A stretch of DNA of 64,000 nt from Epiperipatus broadwayi. Its lineage: Eukaryota; Onychophora; Udeonychophora; Euonychophora; Peripatidae. A program made the position numbers and the translations under genes. Every line of letters begins with the position of its first letter. Positions within the stretch are counted from its first letter, which is position 1. Of the stretch, positions 1 through 12,059 are shown piece after piece. The notes beneath the pieces are model-generated. The model had not been told where the DNA came from and did not search any database. It worked only from the letters and a program-made list of their open reading frames with translations. The DNA lies in NCBI GenBank assembly GCA_028023455.1, contig JAQFVV010006221.1, forward strand, positions 1,370,001-1,434,000, in the 5' to 3' direction.

Positions 1-29
1 AGTCTCGGTCTAAATTACCAAAACTGATA

Positions 30-480
30 TATTTTATAAAAATTTGGAAAATAATTTAAAATGTAGAACTAAATATAATTCTCACCATCATAAAGTTTAT
101 TTTAAAATATATTAGATTAAATTTGAACATTAACTATAATTATAACATTACATATAGCATTTATTTAATTTATTAGTTTTACAATATCATACTCGAATTA
201 TTAATATATTTTTAACTATTTATAGCTGGGTTATTTTATATGGCCAGCTTTTACAAACATAAGCAAGGATATAACTAAGCTTTATTTAACTGTTTCTCTA
301 AATAATCCATTACACTTTTACATACCAGGTATTTTCAGCTTTAAATTGTACTATAAAATCTAATTATCCTACTATTATTTATATATCATACAAACATATC
401 TTAAAATTTAAAATTTTTTAGTAATTGACCATTCTACCTTATTATGACCTATAGACAAGGGCACAATATATATATATATA
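30..480. repeat. Diverged AT-rich repeat, copy 1 (partner at 38110-38545)
   Basis: Shares ordered blocks with 38110-38545 in the same orientation, such as CACCATCATAAAGTTTATTT, TATGGCCAGCTTTTACAA and AGTAATTGAC, and both copies stop at a GGGYACAA motif followed by a TA microsatellite. It looks like the terminal part of an interspersed element with an end of the form TTGTRCCC (reverse strand) inserted in TA repeats. Class unknown. Confidence 0.7.
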
Positions 481-1085
481 TAATGTAAACAAATGGAAGA
501 ATAAAGATATAGGAGATTGAATAAGAAGTGATTAACTATTATAAATGAATGATAAATAAGCCTAAAGAATGGGAAGATGAAAATGAGAATTTATTAAGTT
601 AAGGAATGATTAATTTTATAATGAAATATAAATCAATAAAGGGGGATAGATTATGATGATCAAATAAAATAAAATGATGACAGCGATAAAAGAAAATATA
701 GACTAGGATGAATTACTACAGCAATGATGATGATCTTGAATATAATTCTGAAATATTGATTCGAGATTGTAAAAGCATTAGATTCTAAATTTAAATAATC
801 AAGGAATGGGTTTAAGTCTTTGTATTATATTAATCAATAAGAATAAGAATATGAAGAGACTCAGATAATGTTTATAAGATGAATTAAGAACTAAAATTTA
901 ATAAATAAAATCAAAATTTCAAATTATTCATCAATGATTTCTCAGGGTTCACATGAATTATAAAATTCAACAGTTTATACTGTATACCTGGATCAACAAA
1001 AGGGATTTTATTGCTATCCAGATACAGAAAAATTAAAATAAATCAGACTAAAAAGGAATTACTAAAAAGAAAAATACTCATTTTA

Positions 1086-1480
1086 TTTGAAAACCAGGCA
1101 CTCTTCACAAACCTGGAGCTTAATTGTAAATATAGGGGATGGCAATAATATTGGCATCAGCATGGGATTTGGGTTTTCATCTTCAGATTTTTAATGATAT
1201 GGATGGCTGAAAAGTTGGAGGTTGGAGTAAATTGAAGCCTGTCCATTAAAGTAAGAAGATTTACTATCTTAATATAAACTGAGCCTGATTATATATATGT
1301 GTGGGAGAAGACAATCTGGACCAACTGATGAGTGCTGGTTTAGCACGAAATATATTGGTGATTATTTATCTTTTCTACATGAGTGTGGTCATGTATATCA
1401 GTTGTATGAGATAGTGTGGATAGTTGAAGGGTGCTTGAAAATCTGAGTTCAAATCTCCTATATTTTCTAATTCATTTTAC
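1086..1480 (+). mobile_element. HHR-C element, copy 1 (truncated inverted dimer)
   Basis: SINE-like repeat of family C. It starts with the inverted end (CCAGGCACTCTTCACAAACC), jumps at about 1139 into the + oriented body, includes a hammerhead motif at 1315-1364, and ends with a tRNA-like pol III promoter-like segment: a possible A box in TAGTGTGGATAGTTGAAG and a B box GAGTTCAAATC that fits GWTCRANNC. The same order is seen in the copies at 14370, 22140 and 31375. Confidence 0.75.
1315..1364 (+). ncRNA. Type-I hammerhead ribozyme motif, family C
   Basis: Core CTGATGA at 1325-1331, stem II GTGCT/AGCAC (5 perfect bp, loop GGTTT), GAAA at 1347-1350. Stem I pairs ACCAA (1320-1324) with TTGGT (1355-1359). 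The predicted cleavage triplet ends at A1354. Stem III is only one or two base pairs, so activity as a monomer would be weak; it may act as a dimer. Core residues C3, G5, A6, G8, A9, G12, A13 and A14 are all present. Confidence 0.75.
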
Positions 1481-1529
1481 TAATAATAATAAGTAAATAT
1501 ATTAAATTTAAGCGTAAACAGATAATATA

Positions 1530-1690
1530 TAATAACGTGAAAGCTAAACACCTTCAAACAGATACGCTTTAAAAATGCTTGTGTTTTAGAATTTAGAATC
1601 CCATGTGATGCCATTATTCCATCTGATTGGCTGTCACTTAAGCATTTTTAAAGCGTATCTGTTTGAAGGTGTTTAGCTTTCACGTTATTA
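1530..1690. mobile_element. MITE with 51-bp terminal inverted repeats
   Basis: 161-bp palindromic element: the left arm TAATAACGTGAAAGCTAAAC.. (1530-1580) is the reverse complement of the right arm (1640-1690), with a 59-base unpaired centre. There is no coding capacity. The near-identity of the arms suggests a recent insertion. A TSD cannot be separated from the palindromic TAATAA/TTATTA ends. Confidence 0.85.
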
Positions 1691-3929
1691 AAAATAATAA
1701 GATAAAACTCTGATTTTATTACAACTTAACAATCTATAATGATAATGTAAATATAACAATCGTATTAATAATAATCTGATAATTTAAAAAAAAAAAATAC
1801 TATGTAATATTTTGATCTTAATCACAATAATAAAATTAAAACAATAATAGCGTCATCCAAGAATGACTTAACTTTGACATCCTTGATAAGCATGACCAAG
1901 TTTAATGAATAATTATGTCCAATAAATTATTAAGATATACTTTTAAAATCAAATATTTTATTTTGAAGTTATCATTTTTAAAAGAGCATTCATGCATGAT
2001 ACCAACAATATTTATAATCCATCATCAGTGTGATATTATGCATTCCAAAATGTAAATGTTTAATAAAATTTTATTCATACGATACTGAATAATGATAGTA
2101 AAAAAAAATAATTCTATTAGGTAGCTATGATTAGATCGATGATGGTAATTACAATAATGTTGATACTGTCAGGCAATAGCAATAAGGTGACCAACAACTA
2201 CTGCTAATATTTACACACACACACAACATTTATATATAATTTTTTTAAAATATTGTAATGATTATAAAATTAACATAAGAAGATGTACTTAGATCTGATC
2301 AAAATCATAATACATCATTGTATTTTCACATCTTTAATATTTGCACTTCCTATCTCCTTCCACACTGTCCTATCTTATTACAATTTACTAAGTTTATATC
2401 TAACACGTATAGATTTATTATATTTTATACTAAAATAAAATACGAATGTGATGATCATGAGGTTACAGTTTAACTAATGATAAGCTATTTAACTAATGAT
2501 AAGCTGACAACATTTAACACAAGGTAATATTCAAATGATGAATATTTTGAATACATCAACGGTTATTTCTTTTTTCATGTGTTTGGAAGATTAAGCAACT
2601 TTCTAACTTTACTAACATTTGGGGTTAGACTGGTAATGGAGGTTAAACTGATAATATTCTTTTACTCTCTCTAAAATTAGCATGGAAGCATTATAAATCT
2701 ATAATTTGTTACTCAATATCCCACAGTGAAACTTTTATGTAATATGATTTAGAATTTTAATCTATAAGCCATTTAATTAAGAATAGTAAACACTAATTAT
2801 AGCATGTATGCATTATATCATCCTGAGTCAATAATAAACTAGCAAAATAGTACAGTATTTTAAACTAATATTTAACATTAACACTACCATGTTCAATGTA
2901 TTCATCTGTTTAGTGCTGACACAATTCTGATTTATCTCATACTTTACTCAGGATGATTTTATTGTGACAACTTATTAAACCATCAAGGATTGATGAAATG
3001 AAGTTTGATGTCATGTGCAATATATCCAAAATACAATAATGATGAGACAAGGCAGATAAGTAACTTAGATCACAATCATTCCATTGACTACAGATGGTCT
3101 GATATCTAGGTGCCAGTATTTGGAATACCCATAAGGACTTATAGAGAGGAAGGGGTGGTTAATCCCTTATTATATACAAAATTATTGGCAAAACAGTATA
3201 AGTGTTGATGAGCTTGAAGTCCATGGGTATCTACATTATTCACCCATGATAATGATTTAACACTTTCATGTAGGATCCAGGGACATATACCCTAATGTGA
3301 GATGACCTGGATATAAAACTAGTAACAAGTATAATAACATATCAGGTCCTGGTCAGCTAACACAGCCACACTCATAATCTTAGAATGAACATTGTCTATA
3401 TTACAAGTGTAAACACCAAACACATGAAACTAGTCATAGATTAATAAGTAGAAATTAAAATAGTGATTATTGACTCAACCAATTCATAATGAATAACAAT
3501 TATCAGTAATACAACAGTTACATAATGCAACACATCATAAAATATTTAATACAGCCAAATTCAATAAACATAAAATTTTGCCTTTCTGGGATCTTTGAAA
3601 ACTGCAGCATTACTAATTAAATAAAAAAATAATAGTGACATAATAAAGTTTATAAATAATCTTAACTATTTACCTTTCTTGTGATCAGATTTAACTTAAC
3701 TGTACACTTTTAAATACCCAGTACCTTGAATTCTTTATTTTATTAGCAAGTCGACTGTTTAGCACATATTAATATAAAATACACACAAGCTTATAATAAA
3801 ATGCATAATAATAATATAAAAAGTTATTAAACAAGATTTTTTTCACATGTTTTCAATAAAGAAAAGGAAACTTGAATTTTACATTTTTATCTGCAGAATT
3901 ATATAACTAAATTTTCTATAATGTTTTAT

Positions 3930-4636
3930 TTTATATCAAAATTTTTTTCCATCCCAAATCTCTATTCAAAACTAGCTTAATATTATTAATATAAATAGCC
4001 TCTTTTATTTTTATATTTCTTTTATTATCTGTAAATTGTATCATCCTTATAGAATCCATTTCAAACTCATGATCTGTCTCTAATTTATGCAAATATATCA
4101 GTGAATTTTTATCATATTTATGTTGTAACAGTCGTCTATATATTGAATTCTTTGTTTCTCCAACATAATTTATTTTTATATTATTAATTTGTCACTTTTT
4201 ACAATTAATCTCATATATGCCATTTATTTCATTATCTAAATTTTTATTATAAATACTAATATATTTATTTTCTAAAATACTAATCATATTTTTTCTCCTT
4301 TTATTAACTACTATAACATTTAATACATTACTAAATTTTTGATTAATTTTACCTATAACTTTATTTAAATTTTTAACTACATAATTATTCCATGTCTTTA
4401 TACCTATATAATTAACTTTATTACTACTTCTTTCTTCTTTATTATTATTTATAGACTGTATCTTATTTTCTATTAATCTAATATTATTTATAAATTTATA
4501 TGGATAATCATTATTTATAAAAAAAATTTAATTAATTCTATCTGTTTAACATAATCTTCTTTACTTGAACAACAATTTATCACTCTATGAATTGTAGAAT
4601 ATTTTATATTTACTTTATATCTCATATTTATATTTG
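3930..4636 (-). pseudogene. PLE remnant: RT C-terminal region plus GIY-YIG endonuclease (inverted half)
   Basis: Reading the minus strand from about 4636 down to 3950 gives roughly 230 residues of a Penelope-like element. The first part, YSTIHRVINCCSSKEDYVKQ then ELIKFFINNDYPYKFI, is the RT thumb/linker. It is followed by WNNYVVKNLNKVIGKI and then a GIY-YIG domain: NGIYEINCKK, a single in-frame stop (TGA where Cys of a CKKC knuckle is expected), INYVGETKNSIYRRLLQHKY (YVG and the catalytic Arg region), and the C-terminal KIKEAIYINNIKLVLNRD. PLEs retrotranspose with an RT fused to a GIY-YIG nickase. This half is opposite in strand to the RT half that begins two bases away at 4638. Small frameshifts near 4530 are likely. 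Confidence 0.82.
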
Positions 4637-4637
4637 A

Positions 4638-5047
4638 ATGTCAATTAGTTATGTTATTAACTATATCACTTTTCTAAAATTTTTTAAAGAAGGTGTACCA
4701 TTAAGACCAGTTATTAATGGGAATGGTTCATATTATAATAAAATATCTAAATGGTTGGCAAATATTTTAAAAAAATATATTGATACTGCATGTCAATCAT
4801 ATATAAAAAAAATAAAGTTTTGTTAAGTGATATTAAAAATGTAATAAATGAATATAGTACTTATAATTTGACAATGATTAAAATGGATGTGGTATCAATG
4901 CCTACAAATATTAATGTGGAGAAAGCAATAGATATAATAATTAATAGATATAAAAATGATAATAATAAAGAAATAAATATACCTATAAAACAATTAAAGG
5001 AAATTATAGAATTATGTTATAAAGAAGTAACATTTAAGCATACTTGA
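4638..5047 (+). pseudogene. PLE remnant: RT N-terminal half (inverted relative to its C-terminal half)
   Basis: Two overlapping + frames joined by a frameshift near 4790-4825 encode RT motifs: GVPLRPVINGNGSYYNKISK (RT motif 2, the PLRPI.. signature) and, in the second frame, LTMIKMDVVSMPTNINVEKA, the motif A equivalent of SFDVVSLFTNIP in PLE RTs; the catalytic Asp is present. It stops before the YVDD motif. Together with the minus-strand half at 3930-4636 it makes up one element whose 5-prime part is flipped. Confidence 0.82.
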
Positions 5048-5133
5048 TTATATTCAAATTCATGGGGGATACAATATTAATAAAATTTATACCATTGATA
5101 GATTGTACAACAAAATGAAAAACTGCTGCAGTC

Positions 5134-5556
5134 TAAACCTGAAGATACTAAGAAATGGATATGCTTGCCATATATACCAAAAACTTCTAGCAAATTAAAA
5201 AGAATTTGTTCAGAGAAATTTAATATAAGCTTTCATTCACCCCAGCTTTAAATAACTTATTGAACAATTTGAAAGATAAATTGTCCCCCAAAATGGCTCA
5301 TCAAAGAGTTTATAAAATCTCTTGCACTCAAGCCAAATGCCTATATGCCTATTATGGTGAATCAAAGGTCAATCTATCTATACAATTGGCCCAGCATAGC
5401 TATCTCTATAACAGAGTTAAAAAAAGTAACAAATACTCATTAATTTTAATAGAATATGAACAAATCTTGGCCATAAATTTGATTTATCTAAAGCAAAAAT
5501 TGTTTGTACTGAGAGGGAGGATAAAAAGAGAAAAATTAAAGAGGCTTGGATCATAA
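5134..5556 (+). pseudogene. PLE remnant with degraded GIY-YIG domain (second lineage)
   Basis: Begins with KKWICLPYIPKTSSKLKRIC, the PLE connector that precedes the endonuclease, contains a stop near 5252, and continues at 5260 as a 98-residue frame. There QRVYKISCTQAKCLYAYYGE corresponds to GIY...YIGE and LSIQLAQHSYLYNRV to the following helix, ending in KREKLKRLGS. Key residues have drifted (GIY is RVY, YIG is YYG). It is on the + strand like the RT half before it but belongs to a different PLE lineage than 3930-4636, judging by the spacing. Confidence 0.72.
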
Positions 5557-6619
5557 CCAAAGATCAATTCACAATAAATTAAAAAGTTACCAGTATTCCT
5601 ATCTTAAAGAAATGGGCTCTCTAAGATTTCAAATAAAATTTACATAACTACACAACAAATTAAAGTGAATTTAAATAGAAGTTTACTTAAATACTACCAA
5701 TAATAGTAATGTAAGATAACTATGATTATGGTATGCATTGTGCTGAAAGGAGGCTTAGCATGAATAAAACCAATTTTTAAAATAATACGTCTACCTTTCC
5801 TTTATAAATGTCTGAACATTTATATGTTTAAAATTACCAGTGTAAAGAAAACAGATAAGATATTAAATGAGTTAAATACAAAATAATATTTATACATATT
5901 TTTATCCATTTATTAATGTAAATGATACCTTTTCTATATTAAGTTTGCAAATAACATGATTATTTTTATATTGGCATATATATTCATATTTTTTGTCATA
6001 AAATATTCATTTATTTATACATTTTGCATATGATAATTTATGCAAATATTTTATACTGATTATAACTTATTTATAGTATTTCAATTTACTTCTTTTTTAT
6101 TTCATTTTCTGACAAGGTTAATGTTAGCTTTATGAAAATTTGTTTTTAAAATATTTATATATTTTAATGTTTTCTAATCCAACATTTTTTATTTAATATA
6201 TATTGACAACAAAAGAAATACCTTTATTATTATTTTCTAAATACAAATGAATTATTTTCAAATTACGTTTAGACAGATTTTTAATATTCTTTAAAATAAA
6301 TTTAAACAGTAATCTATTGTTTGAAATGAATTAAATATAATAATATTGTTTACAAGACTTACTTTGATAAAGGTTTTTTTCAAAAATGAAAACTTATGCT
6401 AATTTAGGTCAGTAAATATCAGATAGACTTAATGAAATAGAAAATAAATAAATAGAACTAAAGGAAATAAAAGTTTAACTTAAATAGAAAAGATTTTAAT
6501 CCCATTTATTAATTGTAACTTCTCTTACAAAATTTGAAGTTTGGTCTAAACAGAAAAGAATGTGTGCAAATAGTATATTAAATAACAAAGGCAGATAAAA
6601 ACAACAACAACACTAATTT

Positions 6620-6862
6620 AAAACAGGCAAAACTCTCCTTACAGTAGTGCGACTCATTGCAAGGCTCCTCACTGATGAAAGCCACAAGCTAGAAACTAGT
6701 TTGGGGATATTGGATGAGTAGGCAATAGTTAGGGATTTTATGCCCAAACCTTGTTGCATCCATTGATTACTCTAACTTGAACTGAGTAGCACTACTGTAT
6801 AGAAGATTTGCCTGTTTTAACAGCTTGAGCAAACATAAGAAATGGTGATCATGTGATGTTTA
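6620..6862 (+). mobile_element. HHR-B element, copy 1
   Basis: Family B repeat bounded by inverted ends: left AAACAGGCAAAACTCTCC..TACAGTAGTGC and right GCACTACTGTATAGAAG..GCCTGTTTT, with an outer tail ending ATGGTGATCATGTGATGTTTA. A hammerhead motif lies between. No ORF. Confidence 0.8.
6665..6715 (+). ncRNA. Hammerhead ribozyme motif, family B
   Basis: CTGATGA at 6672-6678, stem II AAGC/GCTA around CACAA, GAAAC at 6692-6696, NUH = GTT with predicted cleavage after 6701, stem I CCTCA/TGGGG. Position 10.1-11.1 is an A/A mismatch as in all family B copies, and the outer part of stem I is lost here. Confidence 0.55.
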
Positions 6863-7712
6863 GTGCTTTAACAACACTAATTTCTGATATCGAAATTAAA
6901 AAGTTTAAATGCAGGTAAAGTAAACATATTCCAAGGTTATTCCCTCTTTAACGTTTGTTATGTATGTGCTTGTATGTTAAAATACATATACATATAAAGT
7001 TAGAGAGAATAGCTATGTAAATGGAAATGGAAAATGAGTAAAATAAAAATTATTAAATTAAGCAAAAAAATTTGGATTTACAAAAAGATTAATTACAAAC
7101 AACTTTAATCCATTTTCTTAAAATCTCAAATAAAAAAACAAATTAATTGAATTCAGATAAAAAATAATGAAAACTAATTAATTCTTACCAGGTAAAAAAA
7201 TATTAGATAATGTCAGGAGGAACTGAATTGATGAACCAGTAAGACACAAAGGAATTCTAATAATTAATTGAGCATATGGTCTAGAATTGTTCGACCAAGA
7301 GATATTGCTCATGAAAAACATAGTCTTGCAATGTCATGATACTGGACATAATTGTGTGTTTAAAGTGAGTCTACCATGAAGAGATTTGCTTCTGAATATA
7401 CCAAAGCAAGTCTAAGAACTTTAATAGGTTGCCCTGACCTTCATTATGATTTTTGTATGCATTTGGGTTTGTATATATATTTTAAGTTTGTATATAGTTT
7501 GAATTTATATATTATAAAAATGAAAGATGATGTGATTTTTTGTATTAGCTATACATTATATGTTAAATAATAATCATACAAGTTGCCTTAGTCTTAGTTT
7601 TTACCAGAGGTTAATTTACATACACACATATCTTTTCTGAAGTGTAGATATTGTTCTCAGACATAGCAATGCCTTAAAAAAAACTGATCAAGGCACTTTA
7701 CTAATATCTTCT

Positions 7713-7920
7713 TCATCACATAATCACCATCTCTTATGCGAGCACATAATCTAGGTGCAGTGCTCTCAGATCCAAGGCTCCCCACTGATGAAGGCCATAA
7801 GCCAGAAACTAGTTTGGGGATATTAGATGAGTAAGCACTAGATGGGGATTTTAAGCACAAGCCTTCTGGCATCCATTGATTACTCTGGTTGGCACAGGGT
7901 GGCACTACTGTATGGAGAGT
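7713..7920 (+). mobile_element. HHR-B element, copy 2
   Basis: Contains the B outer end (CATCACATAATCACCATCTC), a hammerhead at 7770-7828 and the right inverted end GGTGGCACTACTGTATGGAG. The AAACAGGC left inner end is deleted. Confidence 0.75.
7770..7828 (+). ncRNA. Hammerhead ribozyme motif, family B
   Basis: CTGATGA 7785-7791; stem II GGC/GCC with an A/A pair next to the core; GAAAC 7805-7809; minimal stem III ACTAGT; NUH = GTT with cleavage after 7814. Stem I is in two parts, CCCCA/TGGGG (5 bp) and ATCCAA/TTAGAT (5 of 6), separated by an internal loop as in natural type-I HHRs. Confidence 0.65.
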
Positions 7921-9736
7921 TATTCCTATGCATTTACCATTTTAGTACATAAACATGGATGGGCTACTCATCAGCATGCAACAGCCAGCATTGTGAATTT
8001 ATTGGCTTTTTAGTTCTGAGTTTAAGATTAAAAAACATCATGGTCATTTTTCTTAGTTGCATGATAATTCTTAACTGAAATATCAATTAAGTTTTCTTAA
8101 AGGCAAGGTGAATGTGTTATAAAAAATCTATTTTTTTACTAATATTTAAATCATGATATAAAAACTAAATTACGGCCCTTATACCTCCAATAGGCTGCAA
8201 AATCATCAGCCAAAACAAGGGTTGGCAGTTAAAGGAAGAGGGTGCTGCCATTCAATGATAATTTTTTACTTAGGTATCTACAATTGCAGATCACTTTCAA
8301 CATTAACATTACTCTTTACACATTAGCCAGCTGGTTTTCAATATAAAATCCTTGGCTATCTTCAATTGTTAATATTTAAATAGCAATATTGTACAATTTT
8401 AAAGTTAAATAATTTGATGACAAAATAGGCAGAAAAAAACACTAGCAATTATTCAGACTAATGTTAAAAAAGAAAAAAAGTATAGTTTATTATTAACAAT
8501 TATTACAAAGACTATTATTGGATATAGGATACATGATCAATGAATTATCAATTCCATAAACATTCATTTATCGTTTTTATGAACCTATGTATAACAGCAT
8601 AAACAATTGAAATTAAAATTGAAGCATTTTGTGATTAATTAAAGACAAAATTTGGGATAACTTGTATAATTAGCTTGAAAGGCTGATATTGGAATGAAAT
8701 ATGAATAGTTGGAAATAAAAAGGGAAGTTGTGCTGTTAGTCGATATGAATCAAAAAGTAAAATAAAAAGAATGACTAATAAATTTTTGTGAATTCAATGA
8801 TTTTATTATTGGTGATGTATTCTTAATTAGCCATAGGGTTATAGTTTATACACATAGCATCATCAGATTGCATTAACTGTGTTTTTAAAAGCCACCAATG
8901 AAAACTTCTGTAATCAAAAGAAAAAAGCCAGGAGTAGATTTTGAAAAGGATCATATACATGGAGCGCAACTAAAAGGAACTATTAAAATGTTTTAATGCC
9001 CTAAATATTTCATGTAACATATTTTTCCTTTTAGGAACAGCATTAGCATCACAAATTGATTTGAGATTTTAGATATAACTGAAATTAAACCCAATTAATT
9101 TTGATGGAAATAGGGGGGGGGGGCGTAAATATTAAAGAAAGTTATGCAAAATAACAGCCATGAAAATCAAAATGAATTTCAAAAAATACTGCAAAAAGAA
9201 AAAAAAAATTAAAATGTATATTTTAAGATCTTTTCAAGTTACTGAATAGAAAATTCTAAAGAACATTAAAACAAAAAAAAGAAATAGCAATAATGGATAT
9301 AAGTTGTGGAAAGCATGCAATGATTTTTTTAAAGAATCTCAGAGGTAAAAAGAGGTTTTTGGCTAATGTTAGTAGGAAGATTGCAATTGAAATATCAGAG
9401 CTGGAAGAAATATATCATTAGCCTATATACCAAATTATCAACCAAAACACTTTTGATGAAATTTTCTATATCAAAAAGTCTTCAATAATAAAAAATGAAG
9501 ACAGATTAGCCTTGAAATTATCCACAAACAGTGATGTTTTGTATAGAAGTTTTCAGGAAACTGAATGAAAATCAATAAAAATATTTAATCAAATTATATC
9601 AGCTAATCTGGAAAACTCCTCAATGTAAGATTGGAAGAAGCCAATATATATTATCTTTGAACGTAATTATATTCTCTATACCCTATGCAAATGAGATTGT
9701 TTTAAAAATCATACAACACAGACTATAGTTTGTTTG

Positions 9737-9803
9737 TTTTTTCTATATGTCAAATGCGTTGACTGGGAAGTGAACCCGGGCCAGCTGCTTGGAAGGCTAT
9801 AGT
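9737..9803 (-). mobile_element. tRNA-Gly-derived SINE, 3-prime part
   Basis: On the minus strand it carries the anticodon and T-arm part of a tRNA-Gly(UCC)-like sequence (CTTCCAAGC, GGCCCGGGTTCACTTCCC) followed by ATTTGACATATAGAAAAAA, the tail seen in the copies at 11119 and 12506. Confidence 0.65.
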
Positions 9804-10042
9804 TTATCTACTGGATTTAGGAAAAAATGAATAACTAGATATTATTGTTTAATTTAATAAATTAGCTGAAACATTTGAAACAGTGGTCAAAGAAACAGTT
9901 TTTTATATATATTTATTTATTTTTATTAAATATAGATGATCGTATTTTCAGTTTGGAAAACCAGATTCGTAGTAATCCTGGATTGGCTAAGTATGCTGCA
10001 GTATTATTTATTGATGCGATATCAATTATTTAAATTAGATAT

Positions 10043-10420
10043 TTAAATATTCCCCTTACTTGAAAGTTGAATACTATTTCCTTTTTTGTTATGGGCAAGA
10101 TTGTTGATAGAGATAAACCATGCCTCTTTTTCTTTTTTGTGCCTTGCAAACAATATTGGCATTCTTTGGGTGGAAGGCAAGACTGAATTTTTGTTCATAC
10201 TTCCAAAAAACTGATTTGTGTTCAGAGTTATTTTTTCTTTCTTGTATAAATATTTATGCTGAGAGATTCTTGTGGTAGTATTTGTCCTCGATTTCCAATA
10301 ATATACTGCCTGGTAGATGGCGTTGATGCATTTAATTTTGTGTACAATCTGCCATGTTTTGTCCAGTTGTAGTCTAACTTTAGTGTTGTTTAGTAATCTG
10401 TTAAGATTAGGAGAAACCAC
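10043..10420 (-). pseudogene. PLE remnant, GIY-YIG C-terminal domain
   Basis: A 125-codon minus-strand frame. IVHKIKCINAIYQAVYYWKS corresponds to a GIYKI.C..C..VYIGET core, TTTRISQHKYLYKKEK to the R..EHK helix with the catalytic Arg, and HKKEKEAWFISINNLAHNKK to the C-terminal KR.KEAWFI...N..N segment typical of PLE proteins. GIY and YIG are altered (IVH, YYW), so it should be inactive. The RT part is absent. It lies immediately before the HHR-B copy at 10420. Confidence 0.7.
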
Positions 10421-11000
10421 TAAACATCACATGATTACTATCTCATACTAGCACATAATTGTTATTAAACAATTCAAAACAAAGCAAAACTCTCCATATA
10501 GTAGTGCCATCTTATGCTAACAAGAGCAATCAATGGATGCCAGAAGGCTTGTGCATAAAATCCCTATCTAGTGCCTACTCATCCAATATCCCCAGACTAG
10601 TTTCTGGCTTGTGGCCTGCCTAATAGGATAGTGGTGGCTATGGTTGTTAAAGAGCCAAAGGCACCAAAATGTATGGGTGCTGAATTTGGTTCAGACCCAT
10701 ATGACTAAATAAGCTATTGAGCTTGGATTGAAAATATTATTTTTTTTAAAATTTCATTCTCATAGTTTTGTAGTTAAATAGAGTTAAAAGGTGGGTGCTC
10801 GAGGGTTGCATTCGATCCTAAGATCTAGGTGCAGTGGTCTCAGATCCAAGGCTCCTCACTGATGAAGGCCACAAGCCAGAAACTAGTCTGGGGATATTGG
10901 ATGAGTAGGCACTAGATATGGATTTTATGCACAAGACTTCTGACATCCATTGATTGCTCTTGTTAGCACAAGATGGCACTACTATATGGAAAGTTTTGCT
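10420..11000. mobile_element. HHR-B element, copy 3 (inverted dimer)
   Basis: Head-to-head arrangement: 10477-10620 runs inverted (AAAACTCTCCATATAGTAGTGCC to CTGGCTTGTGG) and 10820-11000 runs forward, closing with TGGCACTACTATATGGAAAG. The centre (10620-10820) holds a B-specific body including GGTTGCATTCGATCCTAAG, which resembles a pol III B box. The inverted half has lost its CTGATGA segment; the forward half has a full hammerhead. Confidence 0.78.
10844..10902 (+). ncRNA. Hammerhead ribozyme motif, family B (best copy)
   Basis: CTGATGA 10859-10865; stem II GGC/GCC; GAAAC 10879-10883; minimal stem III; canonical GTC cleavage triplet with cleavage after C10888. Stem I has two parts: CCTCA/TGGGG and a perfect 6-bp outer helix ATCCAA (10844-10849)/TTGGAT (10897-10902) across an internal loop. 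The only non-canonical feature is A/A at 10.1-11.1. Confidence 0.7.
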
Positions 11001-11118
11001 TTGTTTTGAAGATTAGGGGAAGAGGGTTCAGAAATTTATACTAAATGCTGCAGAACTGAAAGCATACTCAGCTACACTTAATAAAAATAAATAAATATAA
11101 TAAATCTTTTCTTCTTTT

Positions 11119-11217
11119 TTTTTTCATATGTCAAATGCATTGACCGGGGAACAAACCCGGGCCAGGTGCTTGGAAGGCAGTTATGCTAACCACTAGGCCA
11201 CCAACGCTTGACAATAA
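11119..11217 (-). mobile_element. tRNA-Gly(UCC)-derived SINE
   Basis: Minus strand reads GCGTTGGTGGCCTAGTGGTT (acceptor and A box), CTGCCTTCCAAGC (anticodon loop with UCC), CCCGGGTTTGTTCCCCGG (T arm) and then ATTTGACATATGAAAAAAAA. The acceptor and T stems can pair, but the T loop and anticodon stem are altered. Related copies nearby share the non-tRNA tail and the flank TTGTCAAGCGTTGGTGG. It is a SINE or SINE-like tRNA pseudogene rather than a working tRNA gene. Confidence 0.7.
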
Positions 11218-12059
11218 TCATCTTTTCTTTCACAAACATTAGAAACGATTTGACTAATTTATTATAAACAAAAATGAAAAGGATAAAAATGAATTTTATT
11301 ATATTTAATATTTAAAAAGGGACAAAAATATAAGAAAAAAACTATTAGCTCTTGATTAAATAGACCAGAATTATTGTTTCAACTGCTTATGTTAAATTAT
11401 AAAATTGATAATAAATGAGTGGATCAGGTATTTCACTCTTCTTAGGAGGATTCTACAAACTATAGTGAAAATGGGATATGATGAAATACTTTTTTTTTTC
11501 ACATTGTTAACAAAGTTAGGTGTTGCACTTTGTACTTCTCCCTATTCAGCTTATATAATAAATACAGATTGAATGTGTCAAATGTAGATTCTTAATTTTC
11601 AGTCTCATAGCCACCCCCCCCCACCCCCAAACAAGCAAAACTTAAGAAATGAAAATAATGATTTACAATAGACTTTTTCATACTAGATAACAGAAAAAAA
11701 ATGCACTTTTCAGTCTTATACTGATATAAAAAGACTTGTTGCTTTTACTAACCCTATTTATCATTCATAGCTCATTATGAGTTTAACCCAGTAATTTTTA
11801 AAAATGGATAAGAATCCATAATTTCAGCAATGAGAATTTATATTGTTCAGAATGAAGAGCAACATGGCTCTAGAGTTCTTAGTGAATGTTAATTTTTTTG
11901 ACGGCTGCGTGATGTAGATGTAAAATAGTCTCTGAAAGCAAGCAACAGTTTTAAGTCATCATTTAATTGTAAGATTAATAGATTTTTAAGAGTATTTACA
12001 AATATTAAATTATTCACTAAAGCTGATTCTATAAAGTGGTACCTTCACTTACTTAATGA

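Noticed and set aside
7657-7905. An 82-codon minus-strand frame
   Set aside because: It is the antisense of the HHR-B element and its hammerhead; no domain.
8855-8925. A further minus-strand CTGATGA at about 8868
   Set aside because: No GAAA or stem I partner at the right distance; chance match.
11119-11217. A functional tRNA-Gly(UCC) gene
   Set aside because: The T loop and anticodon stem are altered, it is followed by a SINE-type tail, and shortened sister copies exist at 9737 and 12506.
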